From Amycolatopsis orientalis DSM 40040 = KCTC 9412 (lineage in GTDB: Bacteria; Actinomycetota; Actinomycetes; Mycobacteriales; Pseudonocardiaceae), in NCBI RefSeq assembly GCF_000478275.1, contig NZ_ASJB01000083.1, positions 434,001-498,000 of the forward strand: a stretch of DNA of 64,000 nucleotides, read 5' to 3'. The notes below the pieces were generated by a model. That model searched no databases. It saw only the letters and a list, made by a program, of their open reading frames with translations, and was not told the DNA's origin. Position 1 is the first letter of the stretch. Each line of letters begins with the position of its first letter. Shown one piece after another: positions 28,787 to 36,686 of this stretch. The position numbers were made by a program, and so were the translations under genes.

Positions 28787-28802
28787 ATTGGTCTAGACCT
28801 AC
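28787..28802. promoter_or_regulatory. DasR-responsive element (dre site)
   Basis: ATTGGTCTAGACCTAC, with perfect core GGTCTAGACC, closely matches the dre consensus ACTGGTCTAGACCACT known from streptomycetes. It is 38 bp upstream of the SIS-domain gene and 88 bp from the dasR start. Confidence 0.88.
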
Positions 28803-28839
28803 TCGGGGGACGAAACACGTCCCGGTCGAAGGGAACGAG

Positions 28840-29883
28840 ATGACCGAACAGCGCCCCGGCGAGCACATGGCCGCGGAGATCTCCCAGCAACCCGCCATTC
28901 TGGCAGGAATCGTGGAGCGACAGGCCGAAATCGCCGAGGTGGCCGAAGCCATCTCCAAGCGCCCGCCCAGGTTCGCACTGCTCGCCGCGCGCGGCTCCAG
29001 TGACCACGCCGCCCTGTATGCGAAGTACCTGATCGAAGTACTCCTCGGTCTCCCCTGCGGTCTCGTCTCGCCCTCGACCGCGACTCTGTACGGCGCCCGT
29101 CCCGATCTGCGGGACGTTCTCTTCATCACAGTAAGCCAAAGCGGGGGATCCCCGGATCTCATCGAGGTCACCGAAACCGCGCGTCGCCAGGGAGCGCTCA
29201 CCGTCTCGGTCACCAACACCCCGGAATCCCCGCTCCGCGCCGCCGCCGAACTCGGTGTCGACATCGGCGCGGGACTGGAAAAAGCGGTGGCCGCCACGAA
29301 GACGTACTCGGCCACCTTGCTTTCCCTTTACCTGCTGATCGACGCGGTCCGCGGCGGCAAGGGCGAGGACGCGGAGAAACTGGGCGAACTCGCGCAGCAG
29401 ACGCTCGACGGCGCCGAGGAAGGCGTGCAGCGCGCGGTGGACCGCTACCGCTTCGTCGATCGGGTGCTCACCACCGGCCGCGGCTACTCCTACGCCACGG
29501 CGCTGGAAGGTTCCTTGAAGCTGGCGGAAACCAGCTATCTCGCGGCACGCGCGTACAGCGGCGCGGATCTGTTGCACGGCCCGGTCGCCGCGGTCGACGG
29601 CGAGACCGCGGTGCTCGCGGTGACGAGCCAGGGGCACGGTGTGGGCGCGATGCAGGAGGTCCTCGAAGCCGTCGGCAAACGCGGCGCGGACGTGCTCGCG
29701 GTCGGGTCCGCTTCGGCCGACGTCCCCGCGGCGCTGCGGATCGGTGTCGCCCCTTCGGCCGAAGAGGTCGCCCCGATCCTGGAGATCCTGCCCATCCAGC
29801 GGATCGCGCTCGGCCTTTCGCTGGCCCGCGGCGGTGACCCCGACAGCCCCCGCGGGCTGCTGAAGGTGACCAAGACCCGGTGA
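28840..29883 (+). CDS. SIS-domain sugar-phosphate isomerase/deaminase (GlmS C-terminal-like, NagB-II type)
   Basis: 347 residues, ATG at 28840. Two SIS domains, with no glutaminase domain. SIS1 shows ARGSSDHAALYAKYL and SQSGGSPDLIE; SIS2 shows GRGYSYATALEGSLKLAETSYL and ADLLHGPVAAV. The C-terminal LPIQRIALGLSLARGGDPDSPRGLLKVTKT resembles the catalytic tail of GlmS. It most likely deaminates glucosamine-6-phosphate to fructose-6-phosphate in GlcNAc catabolism. It is the first gene after the dre site and overlaps the GlcNAc kinase by 4 nt. No nagA is in the window. Confidence 0.85.
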   Translation: MTEQRPGEHMAAEISQQPAILAGIVERQAEIAEVAEAISKRPPRFALLAARGSSDHAALYAKYLIEVLLGLPCGLVSPSTATLYGARPDLRDVLFITVSQSGGSPDLIEVTETARRQGALTVSVTNTPESPLRAAAELGVDIGAGLEKAVAATKTYSATLLSLYLLIDAVRGGKGEDAEKLGELAQQTLDGAEEGVQRAVDRYRFVDRVLTTGRGYSYATALEGSLKLAETSYLAARAYSGADLLHGPVAAVDGETAVLAVTSQGHGVGAMQEVLEAVGKRGADVLAVGSASADVPAALRIGVAPSAEEVAPILEILPIQRIALGLSLARGGDPDSPRGLLKVTKTR

Positions 29884-30836
29884 CGCATGCCATCGGAGTG
29901 GACGCCGGAGGCACGTCGACGCGAGCGATCGCCGTCGACGCCTCCGGCGCCGTCCTCGGTACCGGAGGGGCGGGCGGGGCGAATCCCAACTCCCATCCGC
30001 CGCGGGAGGCCGCGGCCCGGATCGCGACCGCGATCACCGGCGCGCTCGGCGGACTGGACCCGGCCGCGACGGCGGCGTGTGTCGTCGGCATGGCCGGGGT
30101 CAGCAAGCTGAGCGATCCGTCGATCGCGGAGGTCTTCGCGGCCACTTGGCGGGAACTGGGAATCGGTCCAGTGCGGACGGTCCCCGACGCCGAGGTCGCC
30201 TACGCGTCGGCCACGTCCGCGCCGGACGGCTCGGTACTCGTGGCGGGCACCGGATCGATCGCCGGGCGGATCCGGGGCAGGCGAATGGTCTCCACCGTCG
30301 GCGGCTACGGCTGGTTGCTCGGTGACGAAGGTTCGGCCTTCTGGCTCGGCCGTGAAGCCGTTCGCTCCACTTTGGATGCTCTGGGCCGGGGCGAGCGGCT
30401 CGGCCCGCTCGCGAACGCCGTGCTGGCCGAGGCGCTCGGACCGTCCGCAGTGGACGCCGACGATCCCGGAGCCAGGACGGCGGTGCGGCGCGCGCTCATC
30501 ACGAGCGCCAACTCCGAGGCGCCCATCCGGCTCGCCAGGTTCGCCCCGTTCGTCAGCGAGGCCGACCGCGAGGGCGACGCGGCGGCGGGCCGGATCACCA
30601 CCGAGGCGGCCCGGCTTCTGGTGACCAACGTCATGGCGGCGCGTGACCCGGGCGAGAACACGCCGGTCGTCCTCGTGGGGAGTGTGCTGTCCGCGGCGGG
30701 GCCCGTGGGGGCGAAAGTCCGTGCCGGGCTGACCGGGATCGAAGTGCTGACCAGCACCGATGGCGTACTCGGGGCCGCGTGGCTCGCCGCCGTCGACGCG
30801 TTCGGGGAAGGGGCCGCGCGGCCGGTCCGCCCGTGA
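29880..30836 (+). CDS. nagK: N-acetylglucosamine kinase (BadF/BadG ATPase family)
   Basis: 318 residues, GTG at 29880 overlapping the previous stop (GTGA). ASKHA fold: phosphate-1 loop VDAGGTSTRAI at 6-16, VVGMAGVSK, phosphate-2 VAGTGSIAG and GGYGWLLGDEGSAFWLG, the substrate/adenosine block typical of GlcNAc kinases. Phosphorylates cytoplasmic GlcNAc at O6, feeding the DasR effector pool and the neighbouring deaminase. Operon and dre control support the assignment. Confidence 0.86.
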   Translation: MTHAIGVDAGGTSTRAIAVDASGAVLGTGGAGGANPNSHPPREAAARIATAITGALGGLDPAATAACVVGMAGVSKLSDPSIAEVFAATWRELGIGPVRTVPDAEVAYASATSAPDGSVLVAGTGSIAGRIRGRRMVSTVGGYGWLLGDEGSAFWLGREAVRSTLDALGRGERLGPLANAVLAEALGPSAVDADDPGARTAVRRALITSANSEAPIRLARFAPFVSEADREGDAAAGRITTEAARLLVTNVMAARDPGENTPVVLVGSVLSAAGPVGAKVRAGLTGIEVLTSTDGVLGAAWLAAVDAFGEGAARPVRP

Positions 30837-30908
30837 AAAACACCAAAAGCGAGGCCTAAAAGACCAAAACATCGACTCCGGGCCCGTACTCCGGGTACCG
30901 TAGGACCC

Positions 30909-30940
30909 GGCCCCCGGACCCTCCCCCCTCGCCGGGGGCC
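30909..30940. terminator. GC hairpin between nagK and the DUF3159 gene
   Basis: GGCCCCCGG and CCGGGGGCC arms with a 14-nt loop, just upstream of the convergent gene's stop. No T-tract on either strand; probably a bidirectional terminator. Confidence 0.6.
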
Positions 30941-30943
30941 GCC

Positions 30944-31663
30944 TTATGTCCTGGGCAGGCCGTCCGCCCCGGATCCGGAGGGGTTCTTGCCCGCCGCGTC
31001 CGCGTCGCCGCCGCTTTCCACGGCCTCGTCTTCCACGACCCGCAGACCGGGATGTTCCGGCGGCAGCGTGCGGTACAGCACCCAGCCGCTCACCGCGACC
31101 GTCACCGCGACCAGCGGCCAGGACAGCACCGTCCGCGCGATGCCGAGCGCGACCACCTGCCCGCTCCACCACAACGAGCCGTACACGGTCACTCGCAGCG
31201 CGTACTGCAGGAAGACCCACACCCAGCTCGCCCGCGAATACGCGCGCAGCAGCGCGGGATCACGGCGCCAGCGGGTCTTCTGCCCGATGACGAGCCCGAC
31301 CACGACACCGAGCAGCGGCCACCGGATCACGATGCTGGCCGCCCACAGCAGCGCGCTGGCCACATTGGACAGCAGCTGGATGAGGAAGAAATCTTCGGCG
31401 CGGCCGGTGTGCAGGGCGATCAGCGCGGCGGCGATCACCGCGGCGAGACTCACCACGACCGCGCGCGCCTTGTCACCACGCACGACCCGGTAGGCACCGA
31501 GCAGGACGGCGACGCCGATGGCCGCCCCGGCGCCCCAGGCGATCGACTGGCCGGCGATCAGCCAGCCGACGACGAAGGCCGCCGGCGGGATGCTCGCGTC
31601 GAGGGCGCCACGCCGCCCGCCGAGGATCTGGGCGAGCGACTCGCGCGGGGGTCGTGAGGTCAC
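30944..31663 (-). CDS. DUF3159 family membrane protein
   Basis: 239 residues, GTG at 31663 (V-TSRPPRESLAQILGGRRGAL). The N-terminal ILGGRRGALDASIPPAAFVVGWL block and RWRRDPALLRAYSRASWVWV are family hallmarks. About six membrane spans and an acidic, low-complexity C-terminus. Function unknown; widespread in actinobacteria. The long open frame extending to 32833 is antisense to the esterase gene and is ignored. The 273-bp divergent gap to the esterase (31664-31936) holds no element I can name. Confidence 0.87.
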   Translation of the reverse strand: MTSRPPRESLAQILGGRRGALDASIPPAAFVVGWLIAGQSIAWGAGAAIGVAVLLGAYRVVRGDKARAVVVSLAAVIAAALIALHTGRAEDFFLIQLLSNVASALLWAASIVIRWPLLGVVVGLVIGQKTRWRRDPALLRAYSRASWVWVFLQYALRVTVYGSLWWSGQVVALGIARTVLSWPLVAVTVAVSGWVLYRTLPPEHPGLRVVEDEAVESGGDADAAGKNPSGSGADGLPRT

Positions 31664-31936
31664 CCTTACAGCCTGCCGGATCGCGGAGGCCGAACACCCA
31701 GGTGGGGAGATGTTCGCCACATTACCTGTCCGTTTTACGCCCACTTGAGGTGAATCTCGGCAGCCCAGGAGTGTACATCCCAGTAATGGAGATGCATGGA
31801 CGTCCGACAAAATAAGAGACTGTGTCAACGGGCTGAACCATGGGTTTCGGTCAGATGGGATTGCAGGGGCGCTCTCAGCTGTTAGTTGTGGTGTACAAGT
31901 ACCAACCGGGGGCACACGGACGGAAGGGGACCAAAC

Positions 31937-32785
31937 GTGTACGGATTCGACAGCTACGTGGCGATCGGTGACAGCTTCACCGAAGGACTCAACGATGACC
32001 TGCCCGACGGCACCTTCCGTGGCTGGGCGGACAGGCTCGCGGAGATCCTGGCCGAAGGCAGGCCCGACTTCCAGTACGCGAACCTGGCCCTCCGCGGGAA
32101 GATGCTCGACGAGATCCTCGAAGAGCAGCTCCCGATCGCCCTCGAGGTGAAACCCGACCTGGTCACCCTGTGCGCGGGCGGCAACGACATCATCGTGCCC
32201 GGCGCGGACGTGGACGCCGTCGCCGCGCGGCTGGAGGCGGGGGTCGCCAAGCTGCGCGAGGCCGGGATCCCGGTGCTCATGTTCAACGGGCCGGACACCA
32301 AGTACCTGTCGGTGATGCACGTCCTGCGCGGCAAGGTCGGCATCTACAACGCGCATCTGTGGGCGATCGCCGCCCGCCACGGCGCGAAGATGGTCGACAT
32401 GTGGGCGATGGACCCGCTGCACGACCGTCGCGCCTGGAGCGACGACAGGCTGCACTTCACCCCCGAGGCCCACCGGCGGATCGCGCTGCGCGCGGCCGAG
32501 GTCATCGGCGTCCCGGTCGCCGACGACTGGCGCGAGCCGTGGCCGGCGTCCGAGGAGCCGAGTACCTGGATCACCTCGCGCCGCTCCGACCTCGAATGGA
32601 CGAAGGCGCATCTGCTGCCGTGGATCCGGCGTCAGCTCAAGGGCGAGTCGATGGGCGACGGCCTGTCCCCGAAGCGTCCCGCGCTCGCTCCGCTGCTCCC
32701 GCTGGAGCAGATCGACCCGGCGGCCGTCGCCCTCCCGGCCGACCCGCTGCGCGCGGCGCGGGAGATTCACCACCACGCGAGCTGA
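31937..32785 (+). CDS. SGNH/GDSL-family hydrolase
   Basis: 282 residues, GTG at 31937 (V-YGFDSYVAIGDSFTEG) with AAGGGGA 7 bp upstream. Catalytic serine in GDSFTEG (block I), Gly/Asn oxyanion residues in CAGGND (block III), and Asp/His in DRLHFTPEAH (block V). No signal peptide, so cytoplasmic. Such enzymes act as esterases or lipases on small esters; substrate unknown. The C-terminal ~80 residues lie outside the SGNH core. The TGA stop is embedded in a family D palindrome (AGCTGAAGGGC). Confidence 0.88.
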   Translation: MYGFDSYVAIGDSFTEGLNDDLPDGTFRGWADRLAEILAEGRPDFQYANLALRGKMLDEILEEQLPIALEVKPDLVTLCAGGNDIIVPGADVDAVAARLEAGVAKLREAGIPVLMFNGPDTKYLSVMHVLRGKVGIYNAHLWAIAARHGAKMVDMWAMDPLHDRRAWSDDRLHFTPEAHRRIALRAAEVIGVPVADDWREPWPASEEPSTWITSRRSDLEWTKAHLLPWIRRQLKGESMGDGLSPKRPALAPLLPLEQIDPAAVALPADPLRAAREIHHHAS

Positions 32786-32860
32786 AGGGCCCTTTCCCCG
32801 CATCTCACGCAGTGAAGGGCGCTTTCCCCGCATCGCATGCGGGGAAAGCGCCCTTCAGCT
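32780..32860. repeat. Family D palindrome; supplies the esterase stop codon
   Basis: Core hairpin with 20-bp perfect arms at 32814-32833 and 32837-32856 (GAAGGGCGCTTTCCCCGC and complement, loop CGC), plus an upstream half copy. Outer arms AGCTGAAGGGC (32780-32790) and GCCCTTCAGCT (32850-32860) enclose it. The core nearly duplicates 13737-13779. The TGA at 32783-32785 ends the esterase gene. Confidence 0.88.
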
Positions 32861-32938
32861 CTCCTGGCGCTGAGCCCGATAGGGGCGATCGGTGTCACTC
32901 GGTTCGCTAACCGGCCGGACGCGGCTTACAGTCCCTTC

Positions 32939-33661
32939 ATGCCCGGTACACGCTGGAGCCGCTTGCTGCCTACAGCGCTGCTGGTCACGCTCGCCTTGAC
33001 GGCGATTTCCGTCTGGTCGGCCTCGGACGACATCGAGGCCGAGCTGACAGCGCGCGCGAAGGACGCCCTCGCCGACGTCGGTGTCTCCGGCGGCCAGGTG
33101 AGCTTCTCCGGCCGCGACGCGAACCTCAGCGGTTTCCCGCCGGACAAGGCCGCACAGGCGATCGACGCCATCCAGCGGATCGACGGCGTCCGCACGGTCG
33201 AGATCTCCGGCGACACCGCCCCGCCCGCCGGTCCGGTGACGACCAGCGGCGAGCCGTCGAACCCGCCGCCCGCTCCGCCGAGCACGCCGCCCAGCCCGAG
33301 CCCGACGTCGGCCAAGCCGACCGACAAGGCCGGTTTCCAGGCCGAGATCGACCGTCTGCTGACGGCCACGCCGATCACCTTCGAACCCGACACCACCGAA
33401 CTGACCGCGGACGGCGAACGCGGTGCGCTGGAGATCGCGAAGCTGCTCACGGACGCGCCCGCCGACCTGAGGTTCCGGATCACCGGGCAGGTGGCGTCCG
33501 GTTCGGACAAGAAGCTGTCGCTGAACCGCGCGAAAACGGTGGAACGGCTGCTGGAACGCAACGGGGTCAAACGCGACCAGGCGTACTCCACCCAACGCAA
33601 GACCTCCGACGGCGCGAGTGGCGAGGGCCGCCGCGTCGACATCACGGCCGAACAGAGGTGA
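32939..33661 (+). CDS. BON plus OmpA-like domain envelope protein (ArfA/OmpATb-like)
   Basis: 240 residues, ATG at 32939 (MPGTRWSRLLPTALLVTLAL). An N-terminal membrane anchor (about 9-27) is followed by a BON-type region (AKDALADVGVSGGQVSFSGRDANL to VRTVEIS) and a Pro/Ser linker. A C-terminal OmpA-like peptidoglycan-binding domain follows (ITFEPDTTELTADGERGALEIAKLL, then LNRAKTVERLLERNGVKRDQ). This architecture matches mycobacterial ArfA, linked to growth at acidic pH and ammonia release. It forms an operon with the small membrane protein starting 8 bp later. Confidence 0.83.
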   Translation: MPGTRWSRLLPTALLVTLALTAISVWSASDDIEAELTARAKDALADVGVSGGQVSFSGRDANLSGFPPDKAAQAIDAIQRIDGVRTVEISGDTAPPAGPVTTSGEPSNPPPAPPSTPPSPSPTSAKPTDKAGFQAEIDRLLTATPITFEPDTTELTADGERGALEIAKLLTDAPADLRFRITGQVASGSDKKLSLNRAKTVERLLERNGVKRDQAYSTQRKTSDGASGEGRRVDITAEQR

Positions 33662-33668
33662 TGGCTGA

Positions 33669-34118
33669 ATGCTCTGGCTCTTCGGGCAGATCTGGCTCTG
33701 GCTGCTCATCTCCTTCGCCCTCGGCTGCGGCGTCACCTGGCTGATGATGCGCGGCGACCGGCGCGAGCAGGCGGCCCACGAGCCGGAGGTCCGCGAGCCG
33801 GAACGCGCCGTCCCGGTCTACGCCGAACCCCGACCCGAGCCCGAGCCCTTGCCGCTGGCGGCCGAGCAGACGCAGTTCCTCCCGCCCGCGCGGGTCCACG
33901 ACGACGACGAGCCGTACGACCAGGAGCCGGAAGGTCACCGCGAGGGTCAGCTGACCCCGGAACCGGTCCGGCCGGCGCGGGTCTACCACGCGGACGAGCC
34001 GGAACCGGCCGTCCGGAACGGCGACCACGGCCGCGAACCCGAGCCGGTCTGGCCGAGTGACGAAGACTGGCCACCCGGCGGCCGCGCGTCGGAGCACCGG
34101 CCGGGGCAGGGCGGCTGA
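33669..34118 (+). CDS. Small membrane-anchored acidic protein, partner of the ArfA-like gene
   Basis: 149 residues, ATG at 33669 (MLWLFGQIWLWLLISFALGC). One tryptophan-rich N-terminal membrane span, then an extended Glu/Pro/Asp-rich tail with repeated motifs (PARVHDDDEPYDQEPEG; PARVYHADEPEPAV). Low complexity and probably disordered. The arrangement after an ArfA-like gene recalls the arfABC operon of mycobacteria, but sequence similarity to ArfB or ArfC cannot be claimed. Function unknown. Confidence 0.78.
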   Translation: MLWLFGQIWLWLLISFALGCGVTWLMMRGDRREQAAHEPEVREPERAVPVYAEPRPEPEPLPLAAEQTQFLPPARVHDDDEPYDQEPEGHREGQLTPEPVRPARVYHADEPEPAVRNGDHGREPEPVWPSDEDWPPGGRASEHRPGQGG

Positions 34119-34210
34119 CACCCGCCTGGTAAATTCGGCTACGCACTGTGAGCGTGAAGCCGGGTAAGTTTCGTCGATCGGGAGCCCCGGCACACGAAGG
34201 AGGCTCCGAT

Positions 34211-34687
34211 TTGGCGCTCCCCTATTGGACGCCGCACAACCTGCTGCCTCCGGGCCGCCATCCCGCCGATCTCGCCGACGTCTACGAGCGGCTGGTGTTC
34301 GACGCACCGCATCAGAACGACCGCGAAATCCTGTTCAGCGCGCTGAACAGCTACCTGGGTGTCGCCCGGCGGATCATGCCGACCGGCCGCGCGTGGATCG
34401 GCGGCGATCTGACCGCCAGGACCGCGCACGCACCGCGGAGTCTCGACGTGGTGCTGGTCCCGGACGAATGGGGCGCGCTCAAACGGCTCGACGGGGCTGG
34501 CCGCTCGGCGCTGTACGGCCTGCTGACGCTGCAGGGGGTCATCGTCGGCCAGCCCGCCATGTACCTCGACCAGGTCCAGCCCGTCGGCGGCATGCTCGAC
34601 GGCTTCCTCTGCCGCCCCGGCGACGAGGAGATCTGGGAGGAAGTATGGGCAGCGGATGGCAGGGGTATTCCGGAAGTGATCTGGTGA
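34211..34687 (+). CDS. Uncharacterised protein, possibly DUF6932/nucleotidyltransferase-like; first gene of a two-gene module
   Basis: 158 residues, TTG at 34211 (L-ALPYWTPHNLLPPGRHPADL), chosen for the AAGGAGG site 7 bp upstream over a GTG at 34148 that lacks one. The LPPGRHPADLADVYERLV opening, a following helical stretch, and a GGDLTARTAHAPRSLDVVLV strand-like segment resemble DUF6932 proteins, which look like degenerate nucleotidyltransferases. The GS-x-D-x-D-type catalytic motif is only partly recognisable (GDLTA...SLDVVL). The coding region overlaps the next gene by 43 bp, implying tight coupling. Toxin-antitoxin or defence roles are speculation. Confidence 0.7.
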   Translation: MALPYWTPHNLLPPGRHPADLADVYERLVFDAPHQNDREILFSALNSYLGVARRIMPTGRAWIGGDLTARTAHAPRSLDVVLVPDEWGALKRLDGAGRSALYGLLTLQGVIVGQPAMYLDQVQPVGGMLDGFLCRPGDEEIWEEVWAADGRGIPEVIW

Positions 34688-35568
34688 GGAACGAATTCCG
34701 GCGTATCGCCGACGAGATCCCCGGCGGCACCTGGCTCGACGACCTCGCCCGCGCGTCGGCGATGGCCGCGTACGCGAAGTTCGAGCGGACGTCCCGTTCC
34801 CCGCTGCTCCGCGTGTCCGTGATCGGCGAGTCGCATCTCGACGCGTACACCTTCTCCGACATCAGCCGCGCGCTGCAGGACGCGACGGCGAAGATCGGGC
34901 ACATCATCCGTAACCCGTCGGGCGAGGTGACCATCGTCCAGCCCGCGGACCGCGAGAAGGCGCCGCTGATCCAGCGCGGCCAGGCGGGCAACGCGATCTT
35001 CTTCGGCTTCCCCGAACCGGCGCTCGACGACGCGCTCATCCACGACGGGATCGAGTCGCTGTCCGAACGCGCGGTCAAGGAACTGTGCGACTTCCTGCCC
35101 GCCAACGGTTCCGACGACGGCGCGCTGGACGCGGTGCTGCTGCAGCGCGACACCGTCCGCAACGCGGTCAGCGACATCGTCAACGCGGTCAGCAAACACG
35201 CCGGGATCGGCATGGCGCTGACCCCGACCGCGGGCGACGAACTGACCCGCAGCATGACCACCGAACAGGCCAGGATCCTCTCCGGGAGCCTGCGCGAGTC
35301 GCGGGAGGCCGTCGGCTACGAGACGGTCAGCGGCAGGCTGGACGGCGTCCGTACCCGGCGCCGGATCTTCTATCTCGAACGCGAATCGGGCGGCACGATC
35401 CAGGGCGCGGTCGCGCCGGATCTGCTCGACGAGATCAAGGAGAACCTGGACCGGCCGGTGACCGCGCGACTGCGCGTCGTGCGCACCACGACCATCGACG
35501 GCCGCCGCGGCCGCCCGGTGCACGAACTGCTCGAGATCACCCCGGAAGTCAGCCTGTTCGATCAGTGA
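34645..35568 (+). CDS. Uncharacterised protein; second gene of the two-gene module
   Basis: 307 residues, ATG at 34645 (MGSGWQGYSGSDLVRNEFRR) with a perfect GGGAGG 4 bp upstream; the start lies inside the preceding gene. It has a helical N-terminus, a middle region with VTIVQPADREKAPLIQRGQAG, a helical segment, and a C-terminal beta-rich part (YETVSGRLDGVRTRRRIFYL to the end) that looks like a small barrel. No signal peptide, membrane span or known catalytic motif. I do not recognise the family. Confidence 0.75.
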   Translation: MGSGWQGYSGSDLVRNEFRRIADEIPGGTWLDDLARASAMAAYAKFERTSRSPLLRVSVIGESHLDAYTFSDISRALQDATAKIGHIIRNPSGEVTIVQPADREKAPLIQRGQAGNAIFFGFPEPALDDALIHDGIESLSERAVKELCDFLPANGSDDGALDAVLLQRDTVRNAVSDIVNAVSKHAGIGMALTPTAGDELTRSMTTEQARILSGSLRESREAVGYETVSGRLDGVRTRRRIFYLERESGGTIQGAVAPDLLDEIKENLDRPVTARLRVVRTTTIDGRRGRPVHELLEITPEVSLFDQ

Positions 35569-35729
35569 TCGGGTTTCCGATATTCGGCGATGCCACAATT
35601 CTCGTCAGAAAATATCGATAACCGCATGATCATCGTTGAATGATGACTTTTTCCGGCAGGTAACAATTTCGGCCATTGCCCCGAACGATGGGTTAACGTC
35701 TTCGGACGGAAGCCTCCGAAAGGGCATGT

Positions 35730-36380
35730 ATGCCGACCGATCCACCACTCCCGCACCCGCCGGCCACCCGCTACGGCCCGGGGTTCGCCACCCAGGGAAC
35801 CCGGCACCGGAAGCCCAAGAACGGCCTGGTCATCGCCGGTTTCCTGGTCGGACTGGCGGCGCTCGGTGTCGCCTTCGTCCCCCTCGCCGGGATCGCCGCC
35901 TGGCCGCTCGCCGTAATCGGGATAACCCTTTCCGTGATCGGTTTGGTCAAAATCAAGAAGGGTGAAGCGGACAAGAAGGGAATGGGGGTGGCGGGCCTCG
36001 CGCTTTCCATCGCCGGTCTGCTGGCCGCGGGCGGGTTACTGGTCTACACCAACTTCTTCGCTACCGGCGAGTCGGGACTGCACATCCCGGCGGTCTCCGG
36101 CGACAAGAACCGGGTCGAGTTCGTCGTCAGCGCGTCCGGCGGCGCGACCGTCCGGTACGGCTCGCTCAACGACCAGCGGACCGAGACGACGCCCGCCAGC
36201 ACCGACGAATGGCGCGGCACGGCGTCCTTCAATTCGGGCGACTATCTGCTCACCGTCACCGCGGACACCCGGAACTCGTCGGTCAGCAACCAGATCGCCT
36301 GCTCGATCCTGGTCAACGGCCGGAAGGTCGCGGAGAACAAGGGCCAGACGATCGCGCTCTGCACCGCGAACACCGGCTGA
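35730..36380 (+). CDS. DUF4190-domain membrane protein with MmpS-like extracellular domain
   Basis: 216 residues, ATG at 35730. A Pro-rich N-terminus precedes the DUF4190 helical hairpin (KNGLVIAGFLVGLAALGVAF and GIAAWPLAVIGITLSVIGLV, about 30-70) and a third span (GVAGLALSIAGLLAAGGLLV). The ~110-residue outer beta domain has VEFVVSASGGATVRYGSLND and paired cysteines (ACSILVNG, ALCTANTG), as in MmpS-type proteins. Probably an envelope protein of unknown role. The 161 bp upstream (35569-35729) is relatively AT-rich and probably holds the promoter. Confidence 0.82.
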   Translation: MPTDPPLPHPPATRYGPGFATQGTRHRKPKNGLVIAGFLVGLAALGVAFVPLAGIAAWPLAVIGITLSVIGLVKIKKGEADKKGMGVAGLALSIAGLLAAGGLLVYTNFFATGESGLHIPAVSGDKNRVEFVVSASGGATVRYGSLNDQRTETTPASTDEWRGTASFNSGDYLLTVTADTRNSSVSNQIACSILVNGRKVAENKGQTIALCTANTG

Positions 36381-36412
36381 CACCCGCCCGGCCCGACGCC
36401 CGCCCAGCCCTC

Positions 36413-36474
36413 GCGTTTCGTCCTCTGGATGCGGTAGTTGCACGCGCAAGTACCGCATCCAGAGGACGAAACGC
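36413..36474. repeat. Family C palindrome after the DUF4190 gene
   Basis: Perfect 24-bp arms at 36413-36436 and 36451-36474 containing CGTCCTCTGGATGCGGTA and complement. The loop carries a further TTGC/GCAA pairing. Shares 15-20 bp blocks with 46291-46353. No T-tract. Confidence 0.9.
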
Positions 36475-36556
36475 GGAGGAAGCCGCCTGGCGGCCGGCCG
36501 GTATCGCCCCCACCTCCACCGGCCGGACCGCCACGAGCCGCTCCTGGCGGCTCTTC

Positions 36557-36582
36557 GGGCGGACCCCGCCGGGGGTCCGCCC
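36557..36582. terminator. GC-rich hairpin between convergent DUF4190 and AfsR-type genes
   Basis: GGGCGGACCCC and GGGGTCCGCCC arms (11 bp, perfect) with a 4-nt loop. Likely terminator; no T-tract. The rest of 36475-36686 shows no coding signal I trust. Confidence 0.6.
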
Positions 36583-36686
36583 GGGCACCGATCCGTACCG
36601 CTGCCCCTCCCCTAGGGCTCGATCGGCGCCGAACCGGACCCTACGCGCGAGAGGGCCGAGGCCACTAAGAATCCGCTAAGGATCAC

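Noticed and set aside
34148-34210. Upstream GTG start for the first gene of the two-gene module
   Set aside because: No ribosome site precedes it, whereas the TTG at 34211 has AAGGAGG at proper spacing and begins the conserved-looking region.
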